From Verrucomicrobiota bacterium (GTDB lineage: Bacteria; Verrucomicrobiota; Verrucomicrobiia; Chthoniobacterales; UBA10450), in contig QHOS01000017.1 of the NCBI GenBank assembly GCA_003219415.1, positions 1 through 42,005 of the forward strand: 42,005 nucleotides of DNA, in the 5' to 3' direction. Made by a program: the position numbers and the translations under genes. Of the stretch, positions 22,833 to 30,259 are shown piece by piece (position 1 is the stretch's first letter; each line of letters opens with the position of its first letter). The notes beneath the pieces are model-generated. The model was not told the DNA's origin, made no database searches, and saw nothing but the letters and a program-made list of their open reading frames with translations.

Positions 22833-23402
22833 TTACTTTTCGGCATCCGGTTTGCGGCCAAACCAGCGCCTCTTCTTCGGCTGCGGCTCCTCGGGCGGTG
22901 CCGGCGCTTCATCGGGCTTTTCTTCCTTCATTGCCGGCTCCTCGGCTGCTGGCTCTTCGCGCATGGCTTCTTTTTCCGTTGACTTAGCTTCAGCTTCTTT
23001 ACGCTTCGACTTCTTCTCTGCCGCTGGTTTTTCCTCCACCACCTTTTCTACATCAACCCACTCGATGAATGCCATGGAAGCGGAATCGCTTTTGCGCTGG
23101 CCAAGCTTCACGATACGCGTGTATCCACCGTTGCGCTCCGCCGATCTTGGCGCGATGTCGTCGAACAATTTTTTTACAGCGTTCTTTTGGCGCAGCGTCG
23201 CCAAGGCGGTGCGGCGCGCGTGAATCGAGCCATTTTTTCCGAGCGTGACCATCCGTTCCGCGAGCGGACGAACCGCTTTCGCTTTAGCCAGCGTGGTCTT
23301 GATGCGTTGATGCTCGATTAGGGAGCAAACCTGATTAGCCAGCAGCGCCTTGCGATGCTCAGCCGTGCGACCCAATTTGACCGTCTTCTTTTGGTGTCTC
23401 AT
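22833..23402 (-). CDS. rplQ: 50S ribosomal protein L17 with long acidic/basic tail
   Basis: The start is set at ATG 23402 because L17 proteins begin MRHxKKxxKLGRT, and here [20 protein letters not shown] starts at that codon. The further upstream frame overlaps rpoA and does not look like L17. Residues 1-115 are the normal L17 fold, ending in [20 protein letters not shown]. The remaining roughly 70 residues are an E/K/P/A-rich tail ([18 protein letters not shown] and so on), ending [14 protein letters not shown]. The tail is unusual in length and is likely disordered and rRNA- or solvent-facing. L17 sits near the exit tunnel of the large subunit. It follows rpoA, as in most bacteria. Confidence 0.92.
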   Translation of the reverse strand: MRHQKKTVKLGRTAEHRKALLANQVCSLIEHQRIKTTLAKAKAVRPLAERMVTLGKNGSIHARRTALATLRQKNAVKKLFDDIAPRSAERNGGYTRIVKLGQRKSDSASMAFIEWVDVEKVVEEKPAAEKKSKRKEAEAKSTEKEAMREEPAAEEPAMKEEKPDEAPAPPEEPQPKKRRWFGRKPDAEK

Positions 23403-23433
23403 AACCCAGCGAATGTGATTCTCGAGCCGACGC

Positions 23434-24477
23434 TTACTCTTCGCCAGCTGCTCCGCTCGCGACGGCGCCATCGCTGCTCACCGGAGCGTCCAGAAGGCCG
23501 GGCTCAAATTTCATGCCCAGGCCCAAACCCAGCTGTTGCAGTTTGTCCTTAATTTCGTTCAACGATTTCTTGCCGAAATTACGATACTTCAGCATTTCGG
23601 CTTCGGTCTTTTGGGCAAGCTGGCCTACTGAAGTGATGTTCGCATTATTCAAGCAATTGGCTGCGCGCACGCTGAGCTCGATTTCGTTGACACTCATGTT
23701 GAGCAGCTTCTTGAGCTTCAGGTTTTCTTCACTCACGCCGGCCGGAGTCTGGTCGAACTCGATCACTTCTTCGTTAAAGTTCACGAACACATCGAGGTGG
23801 TGCCGCAAAATGGCTGAGGCCTGGAGCAACGCCTCGTCCGGCGACAAGCGTCCGTCGGTCCAGATTTCAAGGATGAGCTTGTCGTAATCGGTTCGCTGAC
23901 CGACACGAGTGTTTTCCACAGCGTACTTGACGCGCGTGACCGGAGAAAAGATGGAATCGATTGGAATCAGGCCGATCGGCTGGTCTGGGCGCTTATTTTC
24001 CTCGCCAGTGGCAAAACCGCGACCGACGCGTACATCAAGCTCGGCGTCGAACTTGTGCTTCTTGTCCAGAGTGCAAATGAGCTGCTTAGGGTTGAGCACT
24101 TCAAAACCCTGAATGGTTTGGATGTCGCCGGCAGTGACTTGGCCTTCTTTGTTTACAACAAGGGAGAGTTTTTTCGGCTCGTGATCCTGGCCATCGAGCT
24201 TGAACTTTACCTTTTTGAGGTTGAGGACGATGTCGGTCACGTCCTCCACTACGCCCGGAAGAGTGGCGAATTCATGTTGGGCGCCCGTGATTTTTGCTGC
24301 AGTGATGGCAGCGCCTTCCAAAGAGGAAAGCAGTACGCGCCGGAGCGAATTCCCTACGGTGTGCCCATAACCGGCCTCAAACGGCTCGGCGGTGAATTTG
24401 GCGTAAGTATCTGTGGCTGTGCTCTCGTCTTTGGCGAGCGCTTTCGGCATCTCAAAACGACCGTAACGGATTGGCAT
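23434..24477 (-). CDS. rpoA: DNA-directed RNA polymerase alpha subunit
   Basis: A 347-residue protein starting [18 protein letters not shown] at ATG 24477; an upstream in-frame extension to 24534 is not conserved-looking. The alpha NTD shows [20 protein letters not shown] and [13 protein letters not shown], needed for dimerisation and assembly with beta and beta prime. The alpha CTD (residues about 255-325) shows [20 protein letters not shown] and [20 protein letters not shown], the helix-hairpin-helix region that contacts UP elements and activators. A 20-residue tail follows. It is followed by rplQ, but the usual upstream rpsM-rpsK-rpsD are missing; TPM-domain genes precede it. Confidence 0.96.
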   Translation of the reverse strand: MPIRYGRFEMPKALAKDESTATDTYAKFTAEPFEAGYGHTVGNSLRRVLLSSLEGAAITAAKITGAQHEFATLPGVVEDVTDIVLNLKKVKFKLDGQDHEPKKLSLVVNKEGQVTAGDIQTIQGFEVLNPKQLICTLDKKHKFDAELDVRVGRGFATGEENKRPDQPIGLIPIDSIFSPVTRVKYAVENTRVGQRTDYDKLILEIWTDGRLSPDEALLQASAILRHHLDVFVNFNEEVIEFDQTPAGVSEENLKLKKLLNMSVNEIELSVRAANCLNNANITSVGQLAQKTEAEMLKYRNFGKKSLNEIKDKLQQLGLGLGMKFEPGLLDAPVSSDGAVASGAAGEE

Positions 24478-24721
24478 AATTTTCTTCTGGAGTGACGGAG
24501 TCGTGGAATATTCGAATGATGAGCAAAGACACAAAGTCCGTTACTTCATTACTCCGATACTCCATTACTCGATCTTCTTCGCCGGGTTTCCCCTGGCGAG
24601 TGCGGCTTCACGTCCAGCGACGGAGACCCAGGGACCAACGGCGTAATTACAAAACTCGCTGCGAAGCTGAAATAAAGACCGAATCTGCCATTTTGCAAGC
24701 GGACATTTGGTAGAGCGCGAC

Positions 24722-24747
24722 CGCACGGGCGCCCCGACTCCCGTGCG
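24722..24747. other. Hairpin in the rpoA upstream region
   Basis: CGCACGGG (24722-24729) and CCCGTGCG (24740-24747) form a perfect 8-bp stem with a 10-nt loop. It lies in the 304-bp gap between rpoA and the TPM gene. There is no T-run, so it may be a leader structure of rpoA, a protein-binding site, or part of a repeat. The rest of the gap has a TCCATTACTCGA-like low-complexity stretch (24540-24575) and no ORF. Confidence 0.4.
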
Positions 24748-24781
24748 ACGAACGGCTTCCCGTAACTGTAATTTCTGCTAG

Positions 24782-25219
24782 TTAATCTTCAATAATTTCG
24801 TCCGGCAACTCATTCGCGTTCACCGACATTCTCGGAAAATGCGCGGCCAGCACTTTGCCGACTTCGTTAACGGCTTCGATTAGCGCGTGGCTGAATCTTT
24901 CATTCTGAAAATGGACGCGCATTCCATCCACAACGCGTTGCCAGAATTGCTCGCCGCATTTCTCGTGAACCGCTTCATCGCCAACGACGGCGAATTTGTG
25001 CGCTCGCGGCGCTATGAAAATTAGCACTGCGTTGCGCTCGCGGGTCTTGAACATTCCAAGCCGTTGAAATTTTTTCTGCGCCACAATCAGGGGATCGGCA
25101 TCTAATTTGCCACGCTGAATAAAGACGCGAATCTCGCCGGAAGTCTTCGATTCAGCTTCACGAATCGCGCTAACAATCTGGTCATGCTCAAGCTTGCTGA
25201 GAAATTCCTTCGTCCGCAT
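24782..25219 (-). CDS. TPM-domain protein, short
   Basis: A 145-residue cytosolic protein starting at ATG 25219 (MRTKEFLSKLEHDQIVSAI), 5 bases after the upstream gene's stop. It matches the TPM (TLP18.3/Psb32/MOLO-1) domain family: AIREAESKTSGEIRVFIQRG, then RNAVLIFIAPRAHKFAVVGD and FWQRVVDGMRVHFQNERFS. Family members have been linked to phosphatase activity and to photosystem II repair in plants; bacterial roles are unclear. It has no signal peptide, unlike its neighbour. Together with lemA and the longer TPM gene it forms a typical three-gene unit. Confidence 0.82.
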   Translation of the reverse strand: MRTKEFLSKLEHDQIVSAIREAESKTSGEIRVFIQRGKLDADPLIVAQKKFQRLGMFKTRERNAVLIFIAPRAHKFAVVGDEAVHEKCGEQFWQRVVDGMRVHFQNERFSHALIEAVNEVGKVLAAHFPRMSVNANELPDEIIED

Positions 25220-25224
25220 TTTTG

Positions 25225-26028
25225 CTACCAACTCGATCCCGCACCTCCACCACCAAAATTTCCGCCACCTCCACTAAATCCGCTAAACCCGCCGCCACCG
25301 CCATCTCCCGAAGACCAGCCGCCACCGCCGCCACCTACTGGGAAGAACATGGGACCGCCACCGCGAGACGAATAACCCCATCCGCCAAGTCGCCGCAGCA
25401 CCCTCGAAATGATGATCAGCACGATCATGAAAATGATGAAGAACCAGATGTTCGAAGCGCCACCACGATGTTGTTCGGCAACAGTTTTACCTGATCCCTT
25501 GTACTCGCCGCGAATCGCTTTAAAGATCGAATCGATTCCGGTGGCGATCCCGCCTTCGTAATCGCCAGTGCGAAAATGCGGTTTGATTCTGTATTCGGTG
25601 ATGTCGAACGCGGTGATGTCGGGCAGTGCGCCTTCCAAGCCGTAACCGACCTGGATAAACATTTTACGATCCTGAACGAAAACGAAAAGAACAACGCCAT
25701 TGCGACGTTCCTTTTGGCCGACGCCCCACGCCTGGGCGACGCGCTGCGTGTAATCTGCGATATCGGAGTCGCTCTGCATCTTCGGGAAGATCGCAACCAC
25801 CACCTGATCCGACGTTTCCCGCTCAAATTGGGCAAGCTCTTCATTGAAACGCAGTGCCACGGATTTGGAGACAACGCTGGCGTAATCGTTGAAATACCGG
25901 TCCGGTTTTGGCGGAATGATTTCCGCCGCTGGGGACTTTGTTGCCAACAATGCAAAGAATCCTGCAACCAACAGAGCGACTTGTTTGGCGCGCAACATTT
26001 GTGGTGGCAGCCGTCTCAGCTGCTGCAT
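25225..26028 (-). CDS. Exported TPM-domain protein with glycine-rich tail (YgcG-like)
   Basis: The probable start is ATG 26028, giving 267 residues; ATG 25998 is also possible. The signal peptide is KQVALLVAGFFALLATKSPA. The TPM domain is at residues about 45-175: RYFNDYASVVSKSVALRFNE, then SDQVVVAIFPKM, RNGVVLFVFVQDRKMFIQVG and GLEGALPDI. A transmembrane helix follows (IWFFIIFMIVLIIISRVL), then a glycine/serine-rich tail ending GGGGAGSSW. This layout matches YgcG-type proteins coded next to LemA. Sequence upstream of 26028 (translated AGEPATAKPGGVGSP) looks like a GC-rich dispersed repeat rather than coding sequence. Confidence 0.87.
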   Translation of the reverse strand: MQQLRRLPPQMLRAKQVALLVAGFFALLATKSPAAEIIPPKPDRYFNDYASVVSKSVALRFNEELAQFERETSDQVVVAIFPKMQSDSDIADYTQRVAQAWGVGQKERRNGVVLFVFVQDRKMFIQVGYGLEGALPDITAFDITEYRIKPHFRTGDYEGGIATGIDSIFKAIRGEYKGSGKTVAEQHRGGASNIWFFIIFMIVLIIISRVLRRLGGWGYSSRGGGPMFFPVGGGGGGWSSGDGGGGGFSGFSGGGGNFGGGGAGSSW

Positions 26029-26101
26029 CGCCGGGGACCCGACTCCTCCGGGCTTCGCCGTGGCAGGCTCGCCCGCGACTACCGCAAGGTTGAGAATCAC
26101 C

Positions 26102-26788
26102 TTATGGCGAGGCGGCGGTCGCAGGTGTTGGCGCGGCGCCTTGATTCAAATTCGCGGCCGGCGTCGGCGCAGGGCCAAAATTAAATTGCACAGGCGGCGG
26201 TTTCTCTGCGCCCGCTTGCGCAGTGAAAAATGGCCGCGGCGGAAAACCCAGCATTCCCGCAATCAAATTTGTCGGGAAACTGCGCACTGCCACGTTGTAG
26301 TTCTGCACAGCGGTGTTGAAGTTCCCGCGCTCGACCGAGATTCGGTTCTCTGTGCCTTCCAGTTGCGCCTGCAGGCCAAGAAAATTCTGATTAGCTTTTA
26401 ACTCCGGATAACGCTCCACCACCACCAGCAGGCGCGAGAGGGCGTTACTCAACTGTCCTTGCGCAGCCTGGAATTGTTCAAGTTGCGCTGCATCGGTAGG
26501 CGCTTTGTTGGGGTCAAGTTGTACACGGCCAACGCTGGCCCGCGCATTCGTCACTTCAGTTAGCGTCGATTTCTCGAAATTCGCCGCGCCTGAAACCGTG
26601 TTCACCAGATTCGGAATCAAATCTGCGCGCCGCTGATAAACGTTTTGCACCTGCGCCCAGCTTTGATCGACCGTTTGCTGCAAACGAACGAGACGATTAT
26701 AACTGCCGCCCAATGCGAGGGCCGCAATAACGACAATGAAAAGGAGAATCGCGAGTAGCACTCCGCACCCCATCGTGAATTTGTTCAT
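26102..26788 (-). CDS. lemA: LemA family protein
   Basis: A 228-residue protein. The N-terminal membrane anchor is GVLLAILLFIVVIAALALGG. The LemA core follows: YNRLVRLQQTVDQSWAQVQN, VYQRRADLIPNLVNTVSG, then PELKANQNFLGLQAQLEGTE and NRISVERGNFNTAVQNYNVA. The C-terminus is a Pro/Ala-rich tail. LemA is a helical-bundle membrane protein of unknown biochemical role, often encoded with TPM proteins, as here. The name was first given to a Listeria antigen protein, and it is unrelated to the Pseudomonas kinase once called LemA. The three genes lemA-TPM-TPM are co-directional and close. Confidence 0.92.
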   Translation of the reverse strand: MNKFTMGCGVLLAILLFIVVIAALALGGSYNRLVRLQQTVDQSWAQVQNVYQRRADLIPNLVNTVSGAANFEKSTLTEVTNARASVGRVQLDPNKAPTDAAQLEQFQAAQGQLSNALSRLLVVVERYPELKANQNFLGLQAQLEGTENRISVERGNFNTAVQNYNVAVRSFPTNLIAGMLGFPPRPFFTAQAGAEKPPPVQFNFGPAPTPAANLNQGAAPTPATAASP

Positions 26789-26847
26789 AAGGACTATCGA
26801 GGACCGTTTGCCAGACGAACGAGTAAGTCAATCCTGCATACCCCGAT

Positions 26848-27945
26848 TTACTGAATGCGGCCCAGTACCAACCGCAGAAAGTGCGCGTCGGAAAACCGTG
26901 CTTCCAATCCTTGCCGCACGATGATGGCTTTTAGAGATGGAATAATAAAGAGCCGCTGATAGTGCGAGCCAAGCGCTACCACCATGTCCGCCGGCGCGTC
27001 CTTGCAGATGCACACACCGGTCCACTCCGCACTTTGCCATGGTAAATCGATCATCCGTTCCATGTCTGCTTCGCGCCCGTTTGGTGCCTGTCGATTTAAC
27101 CAAAACGTGAGGCCGTATGATGGGTTTGCCGCCGAGCCGGCAAACGCTTCTCTCAAGAGGGCTGCAGGAACAATTTGTCGCCCGTGATAACTACCCTGCC
27201 CGAGGACCAGCTCGCCCAGGCACGCCCATTCACGAGCAGTCAATTCAAATCCTGTTGCCGGCAGCGGATTTCCGCGTGCATCTTTTTTATAGTTGAGACG
27301 ACCCAGTCCAAGCCGATTGGACACACGTCCTTCAAAATAACCGATCGTACTCCGACCCCTTAATTTTCGGCGCAGCAGTTCCGAAAAAATCTGAAGATGG
27401 CTCGGCCCATAAATGAAAGACAAGCCTGGCGCGGCAACCACAGGCAATCGAATCGCCATCGCATTACGATCTCGGACCGACGCGCGCTGCAGCCGCGACG
27501 CGCCTTCGACACCATCGGTCTGGCTGAGTAACTGCCCGATGGTGATCTGCGATTTGCGCGGGTCGCTCTTCCATTCCGTGATTGTGTCGGAAACAGGATC
27601 GTCAAGTTTGAACAAACCATCGCGCGTCGCAGCCAGCGCTGCGACTCCCCAGAAACTCTTGGTTCCGCTGAAAATCGGCCATCTCTCGCGCGCCGATCCG
27701 CCATTGGCATAATGCTCGAAAATGGTTTGCCCACTTTGCAGGACCAGCATGGCAACGCCGCGTTTGCTTTCAGAATACTTTGCAGCGCGTGCACAATCAG
27801 TGGGCAAAATTTCTGCAACGGCAGATGCGGATGTTAAGACGAACAAAGCAAAAATCGGCGATGTCCATCGGTTGCCAATGAGCCGACCCAAAAAAGGGAG
27901 GGGAGATTCACCCGAACCGCCCGGTACAAACGTGACCACGCGCAT
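26848..27945 (-). CDS. Exported serine hydrolase (class C beta-lactamase fold)
   Basis: A 365-residue protein from ATG 27945; an ATG at 27963 overlaps scpB. The signal-like stretch is NRWTSPIFALFVLTSASAVA. The SxxK motif is SGTKSFWG (Ser93, Lys96). The second motif is probably FIYGPSHLQIFSELL, with YGPS in place of the usual YSN. The fold elements GVAMLVLQSGQTIFEHY and DDPVSDTITEW are typical of the beta-lactamase/D-alanyl carboxypeptidase family. Such proteins are often esterases or peptidases acting in the envelope. The third motif (HxG or KTG) is not clear to me, so the activity is uncertain. It overlaps nothing and lies 14 bases after the scpB stop. Confidence 0.82.
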   Translation of the reverse strand: MRVVTFVPGGSGESPLPFLGRLIGNRWTSPIFALFVLTSASAVAEILPTDCARAAKYSESKRGVAMLVLQSGQTIFEHYANGGSARERWPIFSGTKSFWGVAALAATRDGLFKLDDPVSDTITEWKSDPRKSQITIGQLLSQTDGVEGASRLQRASVRDRNAMAIRLPVVAAPGLSFIYGPSHLQIFSELLRRKLRGRSTIGYFEGRVSNRLGLGRLNYKKDARGNPLPATGFELTAREWACLGELVLGQGSYHGRQIVPAALLREAFAGSAANPSYGLTFWLNRQAPNGREADMERMIDLPWQSAEWTGVCICKDAPADMVVALGSHYQRLFIIPSLKAIIVRQGLEARFSDAHFLRLVLGRIQ

Positions 27946-27959
27946 CGCGGCGATTGAGG

Positions 27960-28610
27960 TCAATCGCCCGTACCTTCAGGCGTTGTAGCCGGGGTCGGCA
28001 ACTCCGGTGAGCCGGTATCGCCGGCACCGGCTATGGGACGCGCTTTTGGCAAATGGCGGGTGCGCAACTCTTCCACATTCGGCAATTCGTCCAGATTCCG
28101 AAGCCCAAAATGATCCAGAAAAAACTGCGTAGTTTCGTACAGGAGCGGGCGCCCGGGGATTTCGGCACGACCCGCAATTTTAACCAGCCCGCGCTCCATC
28201 AACGTTTGAAGCACGCCATCAATGTTCACCCCTCGAACTGCTTCGACATCTGCACGCGTGATAGGTTGGCGATAAGCAATAATCGCGAGGGTCTCCAGCG
28301 CAGGCGCACTTAACCGAGCCGGTTTTGGCGCGGGAAAAAGCTGGCGCACCCACTGGGCGTATTTCGGATCGGTAGCCAGCTGCCAACCGTCCGCCTTTTC
28401 GTTAAGCTGAAATGCGCTCTGTTGCTCGATACACTCGATTTTCAATTGTTCGAGGGCGGCGCCAATCTCTGCTTCGCTCACCCGCGCGAACTCGTTAGGC
28501 GAGAATTCATCTTCTGCGGCAGCTCCTCTGATAGCTTCCGTCAGTTCACGGATCGAAAGCGGTTTCTGCGCGCTAAATAAAAGCGCTTCGATTACCCGGG
28601 ACAAAGTCAT
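27960..28610 (-). CDS. scpB: Segregation and condensation protein B
   Basis: A 216-residue protein with the two winged-helix domains of ScpB. The first shows RVIEALLFSAQKPLSIRELT. The second shows LSAPALETLAIIAYRQPITR and ADVEAVRGVNIDGVLQTLME, then GRAEIPGRPLLYETTQFFLD. By family it binds ScpA and Smc as a dimer to form bacterial condensin for chromosome compaction and segregation. The last 30 residues are Pro/Thr-rich. No scpA is in the window. It is followed by the serine hydrolase and preceded by a repeat-rich gap. Confidence 0.94.
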   Translation of the reverse strand: MTLSRVIEALLFSAQKPLSIRELTEAIRGAAAEDEFSPNEFARVSEAEIGAALEQLKIECIEQQSAFQLNEKADGWQLATDPKYAQWVRQLFPAPKPARLSAPALETLAIIAYRQPITRADVEAVRGVNIDGVLQTLMERGLVKIAGRAEIPGRPLLYETTQFFLDHFGLRNLDELPNVEELRTRHLPKARPIAGAGDTGSPELPTPATTPEGTGD

Positions 28611-28621
28611 AAGGTACCCCC

Positions 28622-28810
28622 TGTCATCCTGAGCCCTTCGACAGACTCAGGGCAGGCTCCGCTGCCCTGCAAAAATAGCCGAAGCCCTGAGCGGAGCACC
28701 CAAGCGCGAAGCCGAACGGGGAAGGACCCCCACTCGAAGCTTTCGATACACAGATTTGATTGTGTGATCCATTACCATTTGTGAGATCCCTCACTTCGTT
28801 CGGCATGACA
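28622..28810. repeat. Dispersed repeat flanked by TGTCAT/ATGACA ends
   Basis: The stretch starts TGTCATCCTGAGCCCTTCG and ends CTTCGTTCGGCATGACA, so its ends are inverted. Inside are CGACAGACTCAGGGCAGGC and further short inverted motifs. A false - strand ORF (translated PALSLSKGSG) arises from it. It fills the gap between scpB and glmM. It belongs with the repeats at 20388 and 41594 by its end sequence. It looks like a non-autonomous MITE or REPIN-like element; no transposase is present. Confidence 0.6.
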
Positions 28811-28829
28811 GCGCGTTCAAACATCGTGT

Positions 28830-30215
28830 TTAATCGGCTCCAATCGCGCTTTGTATTGCATCGGCGATTCGGTCCGCTTGCTTGTCGATCTTCTTAAGCT
28901 CGCGGCCTTCGATAAGTAAACGAATTTTGGGCTCGGTACCGGAATAACGCAGGAGCACGCGACCCTTCCCGGAGAGCTCTTTCTCGGCTTCGCTTACCAG
29001 TTTCATCACTGTGTTCAACTCAGACAGCGGCCGCTTTTCTTTCACCAGCAAATTCCGCTGGGCCTGCGGATATTTTTCCAAACACGCCTTTAATTTACTT
29101 AACGGCTCACCGCTCTTGTGCATGATGCAGAGAATCTGGAGCGCGCTGATAATGCCATCGCCCGTGGTGGTGAAATCGCGGAAGATGACGTGCCCGCTTT
29201 GTTCGCCACCGAGATTGAGTTTTTTCTGCGTCATCTCTTCAATCACATAGCGATCGCCGACCTTTGTCCGCACTACTTTTCCGCCGTGAGCTGAGAGAGT
29301 TTCATCGAGGCCGAAGTTGCTCATGACGGTGGCCACAACTGTGTTTTGTTCCAACCGGCCAGCGTTCAAAAGATCCAGCGCAGCGATGGCCAGGATCTCA
29401 TCGCCATCAACAATCTCTCCATTTTCGTCACACAACAGCACGCGATCGGCGTCGCCGTCATGCGTAATGCCAACGTCCGCCCCGCTCATCTTTACGATTC
29501 GCTGGATTTCATCCGGATGAATGCTGCCGCATCCATCGTTGATGTTCATACCGTTTGGTTGGTTGTGCGCCACGGCAAGGTCCGCACCGAGTTCGCGCAG
29601 AATGCACGGCGTCGATTTGTAAGCGGCGCCATTTGCGACGTCCACCGCGACTCGCATTTCTTCGAGCGACATTCCACGGGGAAAGCTCGCCTTCGCGAAT
29701 TCAACGTAACGACCGAGCGCGTCATCGATGCGCGTCGCGCGTCCGATCTTGTTGGCAGTTGGCCGGATGGAATCAATCTCGCCGCTAAAAACAAGCTGCT
29801 CGATCTTTTCCTCAATCTGATCATCCAGCTTGTAACCATCGTGCCGGAAAAATTTGATGCCGTTGTCCTGATAAGGATTGTGCGAAGCAGAAAGGACGAT
29901 GCCGGCATCGGCGCGCAGCGATCGTGTAATGTATGCCACACCCGGCGTAGGCAATGGTCCAATGACAAGGACATCGACTCCGAGCGAAGTGATTCCGGCC
30001 ACCAGCGCGTTTTCGAGCATATAACCGGAAAGACGTGTGTCTTTGCCCAGCACGATTTTTGGACGCGCCCCGGCCGGAGTCCTGCGCGGATTCAACTGCG
30101 CGAAGACATAAGCGGCGGCGCGTCCTAGTTTCAGTGCCGTCTCAGCAGTGACCGGCTCGACGTTCGCGATACCGCGTACGCCATCCGTTCCAAAAATTCT
30201 CTTCTTTTCCGTCAC
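28830..30215 (-). CDS. glmM: Phosphoglucosamine mutase
   Basis: A 461-residue protein from GTG 30215 (VTEKKRIFGTDGVRG); a further ATG at 30278 adds an unlikely leader. It has the four regions of the alpha-D-phosphohexomutase fold: the substrate-entry start FGTDGVRG, the phosphoserine loop VLSASHNPYQDNGIKFF (Ser111), the metal loop ITHDGDADRVLL, and the C-terminal RYSGTEPKIRLLIEG phosphate-binding loop. By family it converts glucosamine-6-phosphate to glucosamine-1-phosphate for UDP-GlcNAc, hence for peptidoglycan and LPS. The length is close to the usual 445. It is divergent from the kinase-TPR gene, with about 45 bases between the starts. Confidence 0.94.
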   Translation of the reverse strand: MTEKKRIFGTDGVRGIANVEPVTAETALKLGRAAAYVFAQLNPRRTPAGARPKIVLGKDTRLSGYMLENALVAGITSLGVDVLVIGPLPTPGVAYITRSLRADAGIVLSASHNPYQDNGIKFFRHDGYKLDDQIEEKIEQLVFSGEIDSIRPTANKIGRATRIDDALGRYVEFAKASFPRGMSLEEMRVAVDVANGAAYKSTPCILRELGADLAVAHNQPNGMNINDGCGSIHPDEIQRIVKMSGADVGITHDGDADRVLLCDENGEIVDGDEILAIAALDLLNAGRLEQNTVVATVMSNFGLDETLSAHGGKVVRTKVGDRYVIEEMTQKKLNLGGEQSGHVIFRDFTTTGDGIISALQILCIMHKSGEPLSKLKACLEKYPQAQRNLLVKEKRPLSELNTVMKLVSEAEKELSGKGRVLLRYSGTEPKIRLLIEGRELKKIDKQADRIADAIQSAIGAD

Positions 30216-30259
30216 GCGGTAATTGAAACGCTCTGCACGGGGTTCGTAAACGAGAAATT

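Noticed and set aside
24722-24747. The strong hairpin as a terminator for the TPM genes
   Set aside because: No T-run follows on either strand, so only a neutral hairpin entry was made.
25184-25375. A proline-rich + strand frame
   Set aside because: It is the antisense of the glycine-rich tail of the TPM protein.
28624-28824. A 66-codon - strand frame between scpB and glmM
   Set aside because: It is translated from a dispersed repeat (PALSLSKGSG) and has no protein-like conservation.
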